From a virus, in the IMG/VR virus record IMGVR_UViG_3300034102_001827, positions 1-24,964 of that record: a stretch of DNA of 24,964 bases; one strand, given 5' to 3'. Below the pieces are notes generated by a model that was not told where the DNA came from, made no database searches, and saw nothing but the letters and a program-made list of their open reading frames with translations. Below, piece after piece: positions 6,039-15,020 of this stretch. Positions within the stretch are counted from its first letter, which is position 1; the number at the start of each line of letters is the position of its first letter. Made by a program: the position numbers and the translations under genes.

Positions 6039-8345
6039 ATGCCACTACTTGATCTAAAAACCGACTTAAAATCACTTAAGTACGGAAATGATCGACCAGG
6101 AGGAGGTGATAGCGGTCAACCATACCAAAGAGTCGATATCAACACTGTTGATAGTGGCTTTAACCGTTTTCGAATGACTAATTTCGACGATGGTTTAGTT
6201 AGAGGTGGAGTTGTAGGCGCTGCCAATGCTTCAATTGTCGATACACTTCGTATAGGGAAATTTCTTACTGATTTTCCAAAAGGACCACTATTCATTGCTA
6301 AGCAAATCGGTTTACAGTTATCAAACCCTGCTTTAGAAACTAAGAAAATTACTATAGGCAGTGGTAGAGGTGTTTTAGGATTTATAGGCAATACTTTAAG
6401 TGCTGTAAATAATGCTTTAGGCCCTACCCGCATATATAATTTAGGTATTAATACATTAGCGCAAGTACCAGTTAATGCTTTTGGTATTCATTTCAATAGA
6501 CATGGTTTACTACCAGTCCAAGACGATCAAACTAAATATCTAGCTGTTGCTCAATTTAATAATGAAGGAGGAGGATCTCCTAATAATAGATTAGTAGGTT
6601 TAAGAAATAGATTTAATTTAGGTGATCGTCAAACAGAAAACATACCTGGATTTAACAATAAAAAACAAAGAAAATTATTAGCTCAAGCTATAAATAATAT
6701 TGTATTTGGAGGTATTATTAAAAAACCAAAACCAATAGGATTTCTGGATGCTAATAAAGAATTAACAGTAAGCAGATATATTGGAGGACCAGGATCTGTT
6801 TATGGTATAGGTAATACTACTATCCTAAGAAAAACATTTACAGAAGATAATGATAAGATAGATAAAGCTAAAAATAGAAATTTTAATAGTCAACATCTTT
6901 CTGAGGTAAAAATTAAAGATACTTCTGATTTTGGAATATCTTTACTTACTAATTCTTCCTTAGCATCATCATCTTTTAATTTATCCAACGATAACATTAA
7001 TAATTCCTTTTTAAATCTTACAGCTTCCTTAGCTGATAAAAATAATAGATTTAAACCCGAAATACTAATAAACTCAGTTTCAACTTTTATATCTGCTTCT
7101 ACTTATTCTAGTTCTGATTTATCTAGCAATAATTTTGATGATTTAACTAATGATGGTAATTTACGTACTACTCTTAGGGATAATAACGCTTCTAAAAACG
7201 ACACAAAAAATACACTTGATAAGTGGGATGGGGCTTTAACAGCAAGTGCTGATTTAGGACTAACAACTTTAAGTACTCCTATAGGATTTACAGGACCTAT
7301 AACATCTCCAACAACAAGGACTATATATGATATTCCACAAGATATTGATGCTATAAATGAAAGTCTTAATCAAAATGCTATTCCTTATACTACACCTGCT
7401 TTAAAAAAGTATGCTGAATTAAGGAAAAAAGTAAATGAAGGAACAACAATAGATAAAACATATATTACAGAAATATCAAGACAGGGAAGTAAAACTGAAA
7501 CTTTTAAAACTTTTAATGTTAATATATCTAGAAATGATCCTTCTTTAATTTATAATAGGTTAACAAAACTTGCTTTTAGAAGAACTAATGATACTGATAT
7601 CAATGATGATAAGTTAGCTTTAAAATTTATGCCTTTAGATCCGTTTACTGGCAATATATTACGCACATTAAATTTTCTAGGATATATAACTGATTACAGT
7701 GAAAACTATGATAGCAGCTGGGGTGATGTAAAGTATGCAGGTAGGAATGAAAAATTTTACATATTTAATGATTTTAAACGTACCGCAACCGTAGGTTTTA
7801 ATATCCCTTGCTTCAACCCAGATGAATTAGAACAAAAACATTGCGATATGAGTGAGCTAGCATCTGTGCTAGCAGGCAAATACCAGGATAATCTTCTATT
7901 AGGTGGAATTATAACTAGATTAAAAGTAGGAAGGTATATTAATGATCAACCCGGTATAATAACTAATTTAAATTTTTCTCCTATTGAAGGATCATCTTGG
8001 GATTTAGATAGAGGATTAGCTTTTTACTTAAAGGTTAGTTTCGGATTTACTTTAATTCATAACTTTTTACCTCAATATGGTAAATGTGGATTTATTGATA
8101 GACAACCTGATCCAATCCCAGAAACAGTTCCTGAAGAAGAAGATACTACCCCAGATACAGATCCTCCAATAGTAGTAAATACAATAAGTGATATTCCCCC
8201 AACTCGTATAGATAATACACTTAATGCTAACTTATTTGAAACTAGACAAAGAGCTGAGTTTCAAAAAGATAAATATATACCTCCAACAAAAGCTCAAAAT
8301 GATGCTGCAAGAAAATTATTTCAAAGTTTACCTTCTTCTAACTAA
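6039..8345 (+). CDS. Large baseplate protein, possibly tail-tube initiator
   Basis: A 768-residue virion protein. The first 220 residues contain GPTRIYNLGINTLAQVPVNA and NRLVGLRNRFNLG; the middle (about 280-450) is Ser/Asn/Thr-rich and low in complexity. The last 260 residues look most structured: FKRTATVGFNIPCFNPDELE, then LKVGRYINDQPGIITNLNFS and a LAFYLKVSFGFTLIHNF strand. That series (strand, 'GII..L.FS', 'W.L' turn, 'VSF.FTLIH') resembles the tube-like domain of proteins that start tube polymerisation on the baseplate (P2 gpU, T4 gp48/gp54). Position between the tape measure and the LysM-like gene agrees with the T-U-X-D order. Virion protein is near certain; the initiator role is my inference. 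A Pro/Asp/Glu-rich linker lies near residues 690-710. Confidence 0.7.
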   Translation: MPLLDLKTDLKSLKYGNDRPGGGDSGQPYQRVDINTVDSGFNRFRMTNFDDGLVRGGVVGAANASIVDTLRIGKFLTDFPKGPLFIAKQIGLQLSNPALETKKITIGSGRGVLGFIGNTLSAVNNALGPTRIYNLGINTLAQVPVNAFGIHFNRHGLLPVQDDQTKYLAVAQFNNEGGGSPNNRLVGLRNRFNLGDRQTENIPGFNNKKQRKLLAQAINNIVFGGIIKKPKPIGFLDANKELTVSRYIGGPGSVYGIGNTTILRKTFTEDNDKIDKAKNRNFNSQHLSEVKIKDTSDFGISLLTNSSLASSSFNLSNDNINNSFLNLTASLADKNNRFKPEILINSVSTFISASTYSSSDLSSNNFDDLTNDGNLRTTLRDNNASKNDTKNTLDKWDGALTASADLGLTTLSTPIGFTGPITSPTTRTIYDIPQDIDAINESLNQNAIPYTTPALKKYAELRKKVNEGTTIDKTYITEISRQGSKTETFKTFNVNISRNDPSLIYNRLTKLAFRRTNDTDINDDKLALKFMPLDPFTGNILRTLNFLGYITDYSENYDSSWGDVKYAGRNEKFYIFNDFKRTATVGFNIPCFNPDELEQKHCDMSELASVLAGKYQDNLLLGGIITRLKVGRYINDQPGIITNLNFSPIEGSSWDLDRGLAFYLKVSFGFTLIHNFLPQYGKCGFIDRQPDPIPETVPEEEDTTPDTDPPIVVNTISDIPPTRIDNTLNANLFETRQRAEFQKDKYIPPTKAQNDAARKLFQSLPSSN

Positions 8346-8351
8346 AATAAT

Positions 8352-8660
8352 ATGGATCGCTACGATAACGCAACAATATTAAAAACAGAATTTACAGATA
8401 GACCCTACTACAAAGGAAAACAATATCCAAATATTCCTTTGTCAGAGTCTGATGTGTATGTTATTACTACTGTGGGTGATAGATTAGATTCATTAGCGTA
8501 TAGTTATTATGGTGACTCTACATTATGGTGGATAATAGCAGCAGCAAATAACAACGCTACTAAAGGTGCTTTATTTCCGGTTCCGGGTACTCAATTAAGA
8601 ATACCAACGAATGTAAATAGCGTTTTACAACAATTTAATCAATTTAATAAAGCAAGATAA
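8352..8660 (+). CDS. LysM-like baseplate wedge protein (T4 gp53 / P2 gpX type)
   Basis: A 102-residue protein with one LysM-like domain. The segment YVITTVGDRLDSLAYSYYGD, followed by STLWWIIAAANN and then LFPVPGTQLRIP, gives the LysM pattern of a Gly-Asp turn, a helix with LA..YYG, a W-I...N helix and a final PG..L.IP strand. In contractile phages such small proteins are baseplate components (P2 gpX, T4 gp53) rather than enzymes. The N-terminal 30 residues (Tyr/Asp-rich) probably contact other wedge or hub subunits. The gene sits 6 bases after the large baseplate gene and 5 bases before the hub gene. Confidence 0.85.
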   Translation: MDRYDNATILKTEFTDRPYYKGKQYPNIPLSESDVYVITTVGDRLDSLAYSYYGDSTLWWIIAAANNNATKGALFPVPGTQLRIPTNVNSVLQQFNQFNKAR

Positions 8661-8665
8661 ATGTT

Positions 8666-11515
8666 ATGTCTATATTCAAAGATACGTTTAAAGAAGGAGT
8701 TAAAAATCAATTAAAGACTAGACAAAAAGCCATATTTGAACGCACCCCCGATGCTATCCAGTACTTTAATGCTCGTAACTCTTGGATTAGAATGACATCT
8801 AGTGTTAATGTAGGAAAAGACGATGGTAGTTTAATACCCGGAGTATCTACTTTAGCTAAAAGTTATGTTTTATTAGGAGGAACGCTATATAATGGTAAAT
8901 TAAGATCAGGAGTAGGAACAGATAATAAAGCTTACAGCTTAAATTCTACTACAGTAAATCCTGATGGTACTATAAAACAAGAAAAAAATAGACTAGGAAT
9001 ACGACCAATGCCTGGTATAACATCTATTGATATAAAATCAAAATCAGCTTATGGTTCATTAAGAGAAGTAGTTGTAAATTTTAATTGCTGGGATATTAGG
9101 CAATTAGAAGAATTAGAACTACTATACATGCGTCCTGGCTATAGTGTATTAGTAGAGTGGGGTTGGGCTCCTTATCTTGATAATAATGGAAAATTACAAA
9201 ATAATATCTCATTTACCGATGATGTTTTAAATGGAGGAGTACCTAAAGAACAAATATGGAAAAATATATTTACAAAAGCCTCTAAAGATGGTAATTATGA
9301 TGCTCACTATGGTATCATAAAAAATTATAGCTGGTCTGCTAGACCTGATGGGGGGTATGATTGTACTTCTACTATTATTTCTATAGGTGAAGTTCTTGAA
9401 TCTTTAAAAGTAAATTATACTCCTGCTGATACTAATATACCAACTAATGGTCTTTTTAATACATTACCCACTCCTTTTAAAAAAGATTCAAATGTACAAA
9501 AATCATATTCACAAAATAAAATAGCAGGAATATGTAATGAATTATATCTTACTTTATTAGAAAAAGGAATAGATAACTTTGAAGAATTACAATTTAGTGG
9601 TTGGACATTCTTTAGATTTAATGTAGATATAAGTAATTCTCCAAATACAGATAGTGACTTTGATGATGAAGCTCAAATATATATCTTATTAAAAGATTTT
9701 ATTGATATTCTTAATAAGCATGTAATATTACATGATCAAAATGGGAAACCAATACCTGAGGTATCAGTAAATGAAGGGGATCATATGGGAAAAGGAGAAA
9801 ATAAACCTTTATTATGTTTAGCTCATCCATTACAATTATCTATAGATCCATCTGTTTGCTTAATTAAAAACAACGCTTGGCTTACTCCTTCAAATTTAGG
9901 ATTTGAAGAAGGATTTACTGATGATTTTGATACTCTAACTGATATATTAAACGGATTAAAAACTAGTTATTGGTATAATAATAATTTTACTTATGATGAT
10001 AAAGCTCCTACTCCTCAACTGGGAGTTATAGGAAATATATATGTTAATTTAGGCTATATATATTCATTAGTTAATAATAAAAACCTAGAATCTCAAGATA
10101 AAAAAGAAAAAAACGATATTATATTATTTGATTTTCTTAAAAACCTAATGTCTGGTATCTCTAATGCAACCGGGAATGTAGCCACTTTTGATATCTTCTC
10201 AGACCCTATTGATTCAGCTGCTAGAATTATAGATGTAAATTATACTGATGATCAGAAAAGACAAGAAGCATATGATAATGCTTTTATGTTTGAATTACAA
10301 AATACTAAATCTGTAATTCGAAACTATAAATTTGAGTCTCAAATATTCCCAGATCAAACAACTATTGTTGCCATAGGAGCACAGGCTAAAGGAGGTGCTT
10401 TAGGAGCGGATGTTAATACATTAATTGACTTTAATCAGAATCTATTTGATAGAATTATTCCTAAAAAAGAAGCCCCCGATACTCCTTCAAACACAGATCC
10501 TATAAAAGAACTTGAGGAAAAAGTTAAAAATCTAAAAGAAAATATTAACATTATTGTTAGTTTTATCAATGAGATTGATCCTGCTTGGTATAGTTTTACA
10601 GGTACTGGAAATTATGATACAAGTAATGCTAGCAAATACAATAATGCTTTAAAAGATTTAATTAACTTTTTTAAGACATTTATAAAAAACGATAATAAAA
10701 ATAGAGCAATTATTCCTACTAAACTATCTCTTGAAATGGATGGTATTGGAGGAATGGTAATAGGAAATTTATTTAGAATCCCTAATGAATTATTACCTAG
10801 AGGATATAGAGGTGGTGGTGCTGGACCTGCTAAAATAGCATATACTGTTAATGGACTAGGGCATTCACTTCAAGGTAATGATTGGGTAACTAATGTTGAT
10901 TCTCAATTTATAATTTTAGATGAACCTAGAGGAGGTATATCTTTACTAGAAATGAACGATATTAAAATTATTATTGAAGCTGCCTCTGAAAATACTGTAG
11001 CAAATGCTGTTAAAAAGATAGGAAATATAAAAGCAGGAGGTGCTACTAAAACAATAAATGGAGTAGTAAGAAAAAATGGAGATATAGAAGATCTATTAGT
11101 ACCTATAAAACCAAATCTATACTCTCTACACTACAGCAGTGTAAATCAAAGTGATGGAAAAAGAATACGCTTACAAGCAGAGGCAATGCAAAATCTAGAA
11201 GCTCTATTAACCGATGCCTTTAATAATAAAATATATATTAAAGTAAATTCAGCTTATAGAACTAGAGAAGACCAAGAAAGAATCAAAGCGGATTCAGTAA
11301 GAACAAGAATACCAGCTGCTACTCCTGGAACTTCAAATCATGGTTTTGGTTTAGCAGTAGATTTAGCTAATGCTAGTGGGGTACGAATTAATCCTAATTT
11401 AACTCCTAAAGAATGGAAATGGATTCAGGAAAATAAAGGTAAGTATGGATTTGAAAACATTTTTGGTGAAAAATGGAATACTAGTGAATCTCACCATTAT
11501 AACTTTATAAAATAA
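8666..11515 (+). CDS. Baseplate hub protein fused to VanY-type D,D-peptidase
   Basis: A 949-residue protein with a long structural part and a C-terminal enzyme. Residues about 110-250 (FNCWDIRQLEELELLYMRPG, then VLVEWGWAPYL and a GIIKNYSWSARPDGGYDCTS region) resemble hub proteins of contractile tails that cap the tube. Residues about 820-949 form a zinc D-Ala-D-Ala carboxypeptidase (VanY/LAS family): SAYRTREDQ at 862, SNHGFGLAVD with zinc ligands His892 and Asp899, and ESHHYNF with catalytic Glu941 and ligand His944. All catalytic positions are present, so I infer an active peptidoglycan peptidase on the puncturing tip that opens the host wall, the job done by the lysozyme domain of T4 gp5. 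Neighbours are the LysM-like wedge gene and an unknown gene two bases after it. Confidence 0.88.
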   Translation: MSIFKDTFKEGVKNQLKTRQKAIFERTPDAIQYFNARNSWIRMTSSVNVGKDDGSLIPGVSTLAKSYVLLGGTLYNGKLRSGVGTDNKAYSLNSTTVNPDGTIKQEKNRLGIRPMPGITSIDIKSKSAYGSLREVVVNFNCWDIRQLEELELLYMRPGYSVLVEWGWAPYLDNNGKLQNNISFTDDVLNGGVPKEQIWKNIFTKASKDGNYDAHYGIIKNYSWSARPDGGYDCTSTIISIGEVLESLKVNYTPADTNIPTNGLFNTLPTPFKKDSNVQKSYSQNKIAGICNELYLTLLEKGIDNFEELQFSGWTFFRFNVDISNSPNTDSDFDDEAQIYILLKDFIDILNKHVILHDQNGKPIPEVSVNEGDHMGKGENKPLLCLAHPLQLSIDPSVCLIKNNAWLTPSNLGFEEGFTDDFDTLTDILNGLKTSYWYNNNFTYDDKAPTPQLGVIGNIYVNLGYIYSLVNNKNLESQDKKEKNDIILFDFLKNLMSGISNATGNVATFDIFSDPIDSAARIIDVNYTDDQKRQEAYDNAFMFELQNTKSVIRNYKFESQIFPDQTTIVAIGAQAKGGALGADVNTLIDFNQNLFDRIIPKKEAPDTPSNTDPIKELEEKVKNLKENINIIVSFINEIDPAWYSFTGTGNYDTSNASKYNNALKDLINFFKTFIKNDNKNRAIIPTKLSLEMDGIGGMVIGNLFRIPNELLPRGYRGGGAGPAKIAYTVNGLGHSLQGNDWVTNVDSQFIILDEPRGGISLLEMNDIKIIIEAASENTVANAVKKIGNIKAGGATKTINGVVRKNGDIEDLLVPIKPNLYSLHYSSVNQSDGKRIRLQAEAMQNLEALLTDAFNNKIYIKVNSAYRTREDQERIKADSVRTRIPAATPGTSNHGFGLAVDLANASGVRINPNLTPKEWKWIQENKGKYGFENIFGEKWNTSESHHYNFIK

Positions 11516-11516
11516 T

Positions 11517-12035
11517 ATGAGAATACCAGCAAACATAATAACAGAAAATAAGTATACTATTGGTAAAGAGTTTATTAACAGAAAAACACATAAACTTTAT
11601 CAAGGATATTATTATGAATTAAATAATAAATTTTTTGCTGGAAAGAAATTTAATAATAATGCACCGGAGCTTATAAAAATTAAGTCTGATCAAGTTAACA
11701 ATTTACTCCTTACCGCTGCTACTTATGTTTTTGGTAGTTTGTCTAAAGTAAAATTAACTGATCAAAAAATACCATCTTTTTTCTTTAAATATGAAAGTAA
11801 TATCAGATACTTTACAGCAAAGTTCAATGCAAAATCATTAATTAAAGAAATAAATGAAGAAACTTTTAATCAAATTAAAGATAATCCCCTTTATATATCA
11901 CTTCCTTTATCTTATGATGGTGGATTTAATGATAACGAATTAAACGAAGCAGAAAATAAAATCCCTGGGATAAAATTATTTATTAATACTTCTTATACTA
12001 ATCCTTCTATAGAAGAAAGTGGTTTAGTAGGCTAA
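11517..12035 (+). CDS. Unknown protein at end of tail module
   Basis: I do not recognise this 172-residue protein. It is Asn/Lys-rich with no membrane segment or cysteine motif. The first 60 residues alternate charged and aromatic positions (HKLYQGYYYELNNKFFAGKK), which suggests a small beta domain with a ligand or partner surface, and the last 60 are more acidic. It starts one base after the hub-peptidase stop, so it is probably cotranslated with the hub and works in the baseplate or its assembly. It is the last gene before the replication module begins. Confidence 0.75.
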   Translation: MRIPANIITENKYTIGKEFINRKTHKLYQGYYYELNNKFFAGKKFNNNAPELIKIKSDQVNNLLLTAATYVFGSLSKVKLTDQKIPSFFFKYESNIRYFTAKFNAKSLIKEINEETFNQIKDNPLYISLPLSYDGGFNDNELNEAENKIPGIKLFINTSYTNPSIEESGLVG

Positions 12036-12071
12036 ATTTTTATCTTATATTCAATTCAAAGGTTATGAAAT

Positions 12072-13373
12072 ATGTTTTATATTATAGAAAGATCCGATCA
12101 ACTACAACAACTAAAACCGTTTGATGATTGTTTTGTTAGTTTTATTCCTAAAAACAATAACTACCATCCATCACTTACATCATTAAGTCTAATCTATATT
12201 AGACCGCTTGATGGGAAGAAAGGTTATATGTTGTGTTTAGATCACAACGAATCATTTAGTTTAAATCAAACTGAGGTAATTGATTGGTTACATACCAACA
12301 CTGGTAAATTATTCTTACTTGATAAGAAAGAAGCACTGCATTGGGTATATTCATTGTCTGATAAGTTGTTCGATATTAATTTTATTGAGTCTATTAATTT
12401 AACAGGATTAAATAGTAGCTGTATTAATTATTATTATACTAATTATACTAATTTATCTAATGTAAATTGTTTAATCCCAATTAGTAAACATTACGAAGAG
12501 TGTGAAGCAATATTTAATGCATCTTTACCTATTATTAAAAAATACACATTAACTAATACACAATTCCAATTTCAGAACTTTAGAACAACAGATGTATTTT
12601 ATCAAATTGAAAAAAACGGCATTAAATTAAATAAAGACTGCTTTATAAACTACTATAAAGGTAAATTACAATATCCCGAATTTAATTTATCTAAGAGCAG
12701 AATATATTCCCAATATAATTTATACAATACCACTTCACGCCCATCTAACACATATAATAGCATCAACTTTGCAGCGCTAAATAAAGACGATGGTGAACGC
12801 AATTGCTACAAACCCGAAAACAACACATTCATTGAAATCGATTTTCAGGGTTACCATCCACGTCTAATCGGTGAGATGATTGGATTTGAATTTCCTAAAG
12901 ATCGCAACACATATGAATTATTAGGTGAATTATTAGGTGTATCACAACAAGAAGCCAAGGAATTAACCTTTAAACAATTATATGGTGGTGTTTGGTCTGA
13001 ATATCAGAATAAACCATTCTTTAAAGAAGTGGCTATGTATATTGATGGTATGTGGGATACTTACCAATATGGTGGACACGTTAAAACTGAAAATAAAATA
13101 TTTATACGTGACCAACTTGATAAAATAACACCTCAAAAACTATTTAATTATATAGTTCAAAGTAAAGAAACATCAACTAATGTTGAATTATTAGAACTAG
13201 CATTAAACTATTTAAAAGACAAAAAAACCAAAATAGTATTATATACCTACGATGCATTTCTGTTTGATTATGCTGAAGAAGATGGAAATATATTACCGGA
13301 ATTAATAAAATTATTACAATATCCGGTAAGTATCAAACAAGGAACATCATATCACGGTTTAACTAAAATATAA
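12072..13373 (+). CDS. Compact family A DNA polymerase
   Basis: A 433-residue protein with all the palm and finger motifs of family A (Pol I-like) DNA polymerases. The template-binding motif RIYSQYNLYNTTSRPSN starts near residue 209, like the R...N...T.TGR.SS of Pol I. Motif A is DFQGYHPR (metal Asp257), motif B is AKELTFKQLYGG (Lys296, Tyr304) and motif C is YTYDAF (metal Asp394). The first 160 residues look like a decayed 3'-5' exonuclease domain without the DxE pair. Only about 20-25 residues separate the IEKNGIKLNKD element (about 180) from the template-binding motif, so most of the thumb is missing. Motif A has His262 where Pol I has Glu710. The enzyme is probably a proofreading-deficient replicative or repair polymerase; the nearby ssDNA-binding, recombinase and helicase genes favour replication. 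An ATG at 12065 is in another frame. Confidence 0.82.
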   Translation: MFYIIERSDQLQQLKPFDDCFVSFIPKNNNYHPSLTSLSLIYIRPLDGKKGYMLCLDHNESFSLNQTEVIDWLHTNTGKLFLLDKKEALHWVYSLSDKLFDINFIESINLTGLNSSCINYYYTNYTNLSNVNCLIPISKHYEECEAIFNASLPIIKKYTLTNTQFQFQNFRTTDVFYQIEKNGIKLNKDCFINYYKGKLQYPEFNLSKSRIYSQYNLYNTTSRPSNTYNSINFAALNKDDGERNCYKPENNTFIEIDFQGYHPRLIGEMIGFEFPKDRNTYELLGELLGVSQQEAKELTFKQLYGGVWSEYQNKPFFKEVAMYIDGMWDTYQYGGHVKTENKIFIRDQLDKITPQKLFNYIVQSKETSTNVELLELALNYLKDKKTKIVLYTYDAFLFDYAEEDGNILPELIKLLQYPVSIKQGTSYHGLTKI

Positions 13374-13379
13374 ATATTT

Positions 13380-13796
13380 ATGACAGACAATATATTTTTC
13401 GATTTGAACAAGCTATTCTGCACATTTACTACTCCAGACGAATTAGATACGGTTCTTGCCGATATCAATCGCCGATATACAATATTGTATAATAAAATAT
13501 TCATTCTTGAGTCACCTCAAAGCAAAGAATTAATATGTACATACAACATTGATATGGGCAATACGGCTGATGCTCCTCTACCTAATACAATATTACTTCA
13601 CCGCAAGAAGGAATCAAATACATTATATACAATTAATGCTCTCAATGCATTAATTAGAGAATTAAACAATGGTATGTTAGATACTAGGTTTATTATTAAT
13701 TGGTCTGATTATAAAAATTGTATATTACTTAACAACGGTCCTGAATTGCGCCGTTTAGACACTGCTATTTATAAAATCATAGATCTTAATAAATAA
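13380..13796 (+). CDS. Unknown protein beside DNA polymerase
   Basis: I do not recognise this 138-residue protein. It seems a compact alpha/beta domain: an N-terminal helix pair (DELDTVLADINRRYTILYNK), strands around FILES and ELICTYNIDMG, and a helix NALNALIRELNN. There is no catalytic motif I can name and no membrane segment. The ATG lies 6 bases after the polymerase stop and overlaps an AATATTTAT sequence (13373-13381), so that copy cannot serve as a short-leader promoter for this gene. The stop overlaps the next start by one base (TAATG). A polymerase accessory role is possible from position alone. Confidence 0.75.
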   Translation: MTDNIFFDLNKLFCTFTTPDELDTVLADINRRYTILYNKIFILESPQSKELICTYNIDMGNTADAPLPNTILLHRKKESNTLYTINALNALIRELNNGMLDTRFIINWSDYKNCILLNNGPELRRLDTAIYKIIDLNK

Positions 13797-14131
13797 TGGC
13801 AACATACACTGCAACACAACTTTATGGTACTGGATCTATTGGTGAGAATCTATCTGGGTTAAAGACATTTACATTTACTAATCCAGGCGATTCATCATAT
13901 TTTACTTTGGAAACTATTCCAAATGCAACTGGTTCATATGCTGGTGCCCCTACTAATGCTTTAGGAACATGGGTTGTGTCTGCATCAATGGGTTTTGTAT
14001 CATCCTCATATGTTGCTTCGGTTGTAGTACAACCTGGTTCATCTGCTTTAACCTTTACTCCTACCTCTGCTGTTACTGGTACAACATATCGTTTAAGAGG
14101 AACTGGAACTTATAGTTTGACTATTGCTTAA
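13796..14131 (+). CDS. Ser/Thr/Gly-rich beta protein, unknown
   Basis: A 111-residue protein with a composition unlike its neighbours: rich in Thr, Ser, Gly and Ala, with short alternating strands (KTFTFTNPGDSSYFTLETIP, then GTWVVSASMGFVSSSYVASV and a TGTTYRLRGTGTYSLTIA end) and almost no charge. This looks like a beta-sandwich of the kind found in virion decoration or fibre proteins, not a replication enzyme, although it stands between the polymerase and the ssDNA-binding protein genes. It has no signal peptide or membrane helix. I do not recognise the family; a surface-decoration role is a guess from composition. Confidence 0.72.
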   Translation: MATYTATQLYGTGSIGENLSGLKTFTFTNPGDSSYFTLETIPNATGSYAGAPTNALGTWVVSASMGFVSSSYVASVVVQPGSSALTFTPTSAVTGTTYRLRGTGTYSLTIA

Positions 14132-14147
14132 GATCGTTTGGCGGTCT
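14131..14147 (+). repeat. Small hairpin before ssDNA-binding gene
   Basis: AGATCG / CGGTCT pair over six bases (one G-T wobble) around a TTTGG loop directly at the stop codon of the preceding gene. No U tract follows, so it is at best a weak terminator or an attenuating structure. Confidence 0.3.
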
Positions 14148-14160
14148 AAATAAGGGTTAG

Positions 14161-14169
14161 TATATTTAA
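14161..14169 (+). promoter_or_regulatory. Candidate promoter TATATTTAA before ssDNA-binding gene
   Basis: TATATTTAA lies 18 bases before the ATG at 14188 in a 56-base gap, one of the longer gaps of this module. It differs from the gap consensus TATATTTAT only in the last base and is well placed to drive a separate transcript of the highly expressed ssDNA-binding protein and the recombination genes. Confidence 0.4.
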
Positions 14170-14187
14170 TTCTAAAATAAATAAGTT

Positions 14188-15018
14188 ATGGATTTAAACA
14201 TCGCAAAACAGAAGCTTGCTGCTTCACAAAACAAAGGTGGTCAACAACGCGAGCGTATTGATTACACCAAAATTTTCTTTAAACCTAAAGCTGGTAAGTA
14301 CCAAGTACGTATTCTACCAAGCAAATTCGACAAATCATGGCCTATCCGTGAAGTACAATTCCACTATGGATTTGCTAAAGGACCAATCTTGTCATTGACA
14401 AACTGGAATGAGGCTGATCCGATTGCTGACTTTGCAAAACAACTTCGCAAATCCGGCGATAAGGAAGATTGGCAATTGGCAAACAAAATCTCCCCTAAAT
14501 CACGTTTCTTTGCAGCTGTAATCGTACGTGGTGAAGAGCATTTGGGTGCTCGTTTGTGGGAATTTGGTAAATTGACTCATGATCAACTTCTCGGTATTGC
14601 TGCTGATGATGATTATGGTGATTTTACAGACATCACAGATGGTAGAGATTTCACAATTGAGGCAACTGAAGACGTCATTGCTGGTAGGAAAGGTATTAAG
14701 TGTAATCTTCGTATTAAACCTAAAACCACTCCAATCTCAGAAGATGGTGCTTTAGTAACTAAATTGCTCGAAGAACAACCAGACATCTTGGGTATTAATC
14801 GTAAGTATTCTTATGATCAACTTAAGGATGTATTGGCTAAATGGTTGAATCCTGAAGAAGAACCTGCTGCAACTGAAGCTCCAATCGCATCAAAAGATGA
14901 GGACGAAGATGATTTCATTACTGAAATTAACAAACCAGTAACACCAGCTTACTCACTCGAAACGCCTGCTGCTAAAACTAGCAACGCAGATAAATTTAAT
15001 GACCTATTTAACGATTAA
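14188..15018 (+). CDS. ssDNA-binding protein, T4 gp32-like
   Basis: A 276-residue protein resembling phage gp32-type single-stranded DNA-binding proteins, which coat ssDNA during replication and recombination and recruit the helicase, polymerase and recombinase. The basic N-terminal 35 residues (cooperativity region) lead into an OB-fold core with KIFFKPKAGKYQVRILPSKF, where aromatic and basic residues alternate, and a WPIREVQFHYG strand. The C-terminus is a long acidic linker (EEEPAATEAP, then KDEDEDDFITEIN) ending in DKFNDLFND, the usual acidic partner-binding tip. The Cys/His zinc site of T4 gp32 is absent: I see only one cysteine in the protein. The recombinase gene follows after two bases, mirroring their functional pairing. 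Confidence 0.85.
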   Translation: MDLNIAKQKLAASQNKGGQQRERIDYTKIFFKPKAGKYQVRILPSKFDKSWPIREVQFHYGFAKGPILSLTNWNEADPIADFAKQLRKSGDKEDWQLANKISPKSRFFAAVIVRGEEHLGARLWEFGKLTHDQLLGIAADDDYGDFTDITDGRDFTIEATEDVIAGRKGIKCNLRIKPKTTPISEDGALVTKLLEEQPDILGINRKYSYDQLKDVLAKWLNPEEEPAATEAPIASKDEDEDDFITEINKPVTPAYSLETPAAKTSNADKFNDLFND

Positions 15019-15020
15019 TA

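Noticed and set aside
13097-13105. AATATTTAT inside the polymerase gene as a promoter
   Set aside because: It is within coding sequence almost 280 bases before the next start; probably chance, and noted as a counter-example to the motif.
14216-14398. Second frame inside the ssDNA-binding gene
   Set aside because: It is fully contained in a gene with clear domain structure and has no protein-like features.
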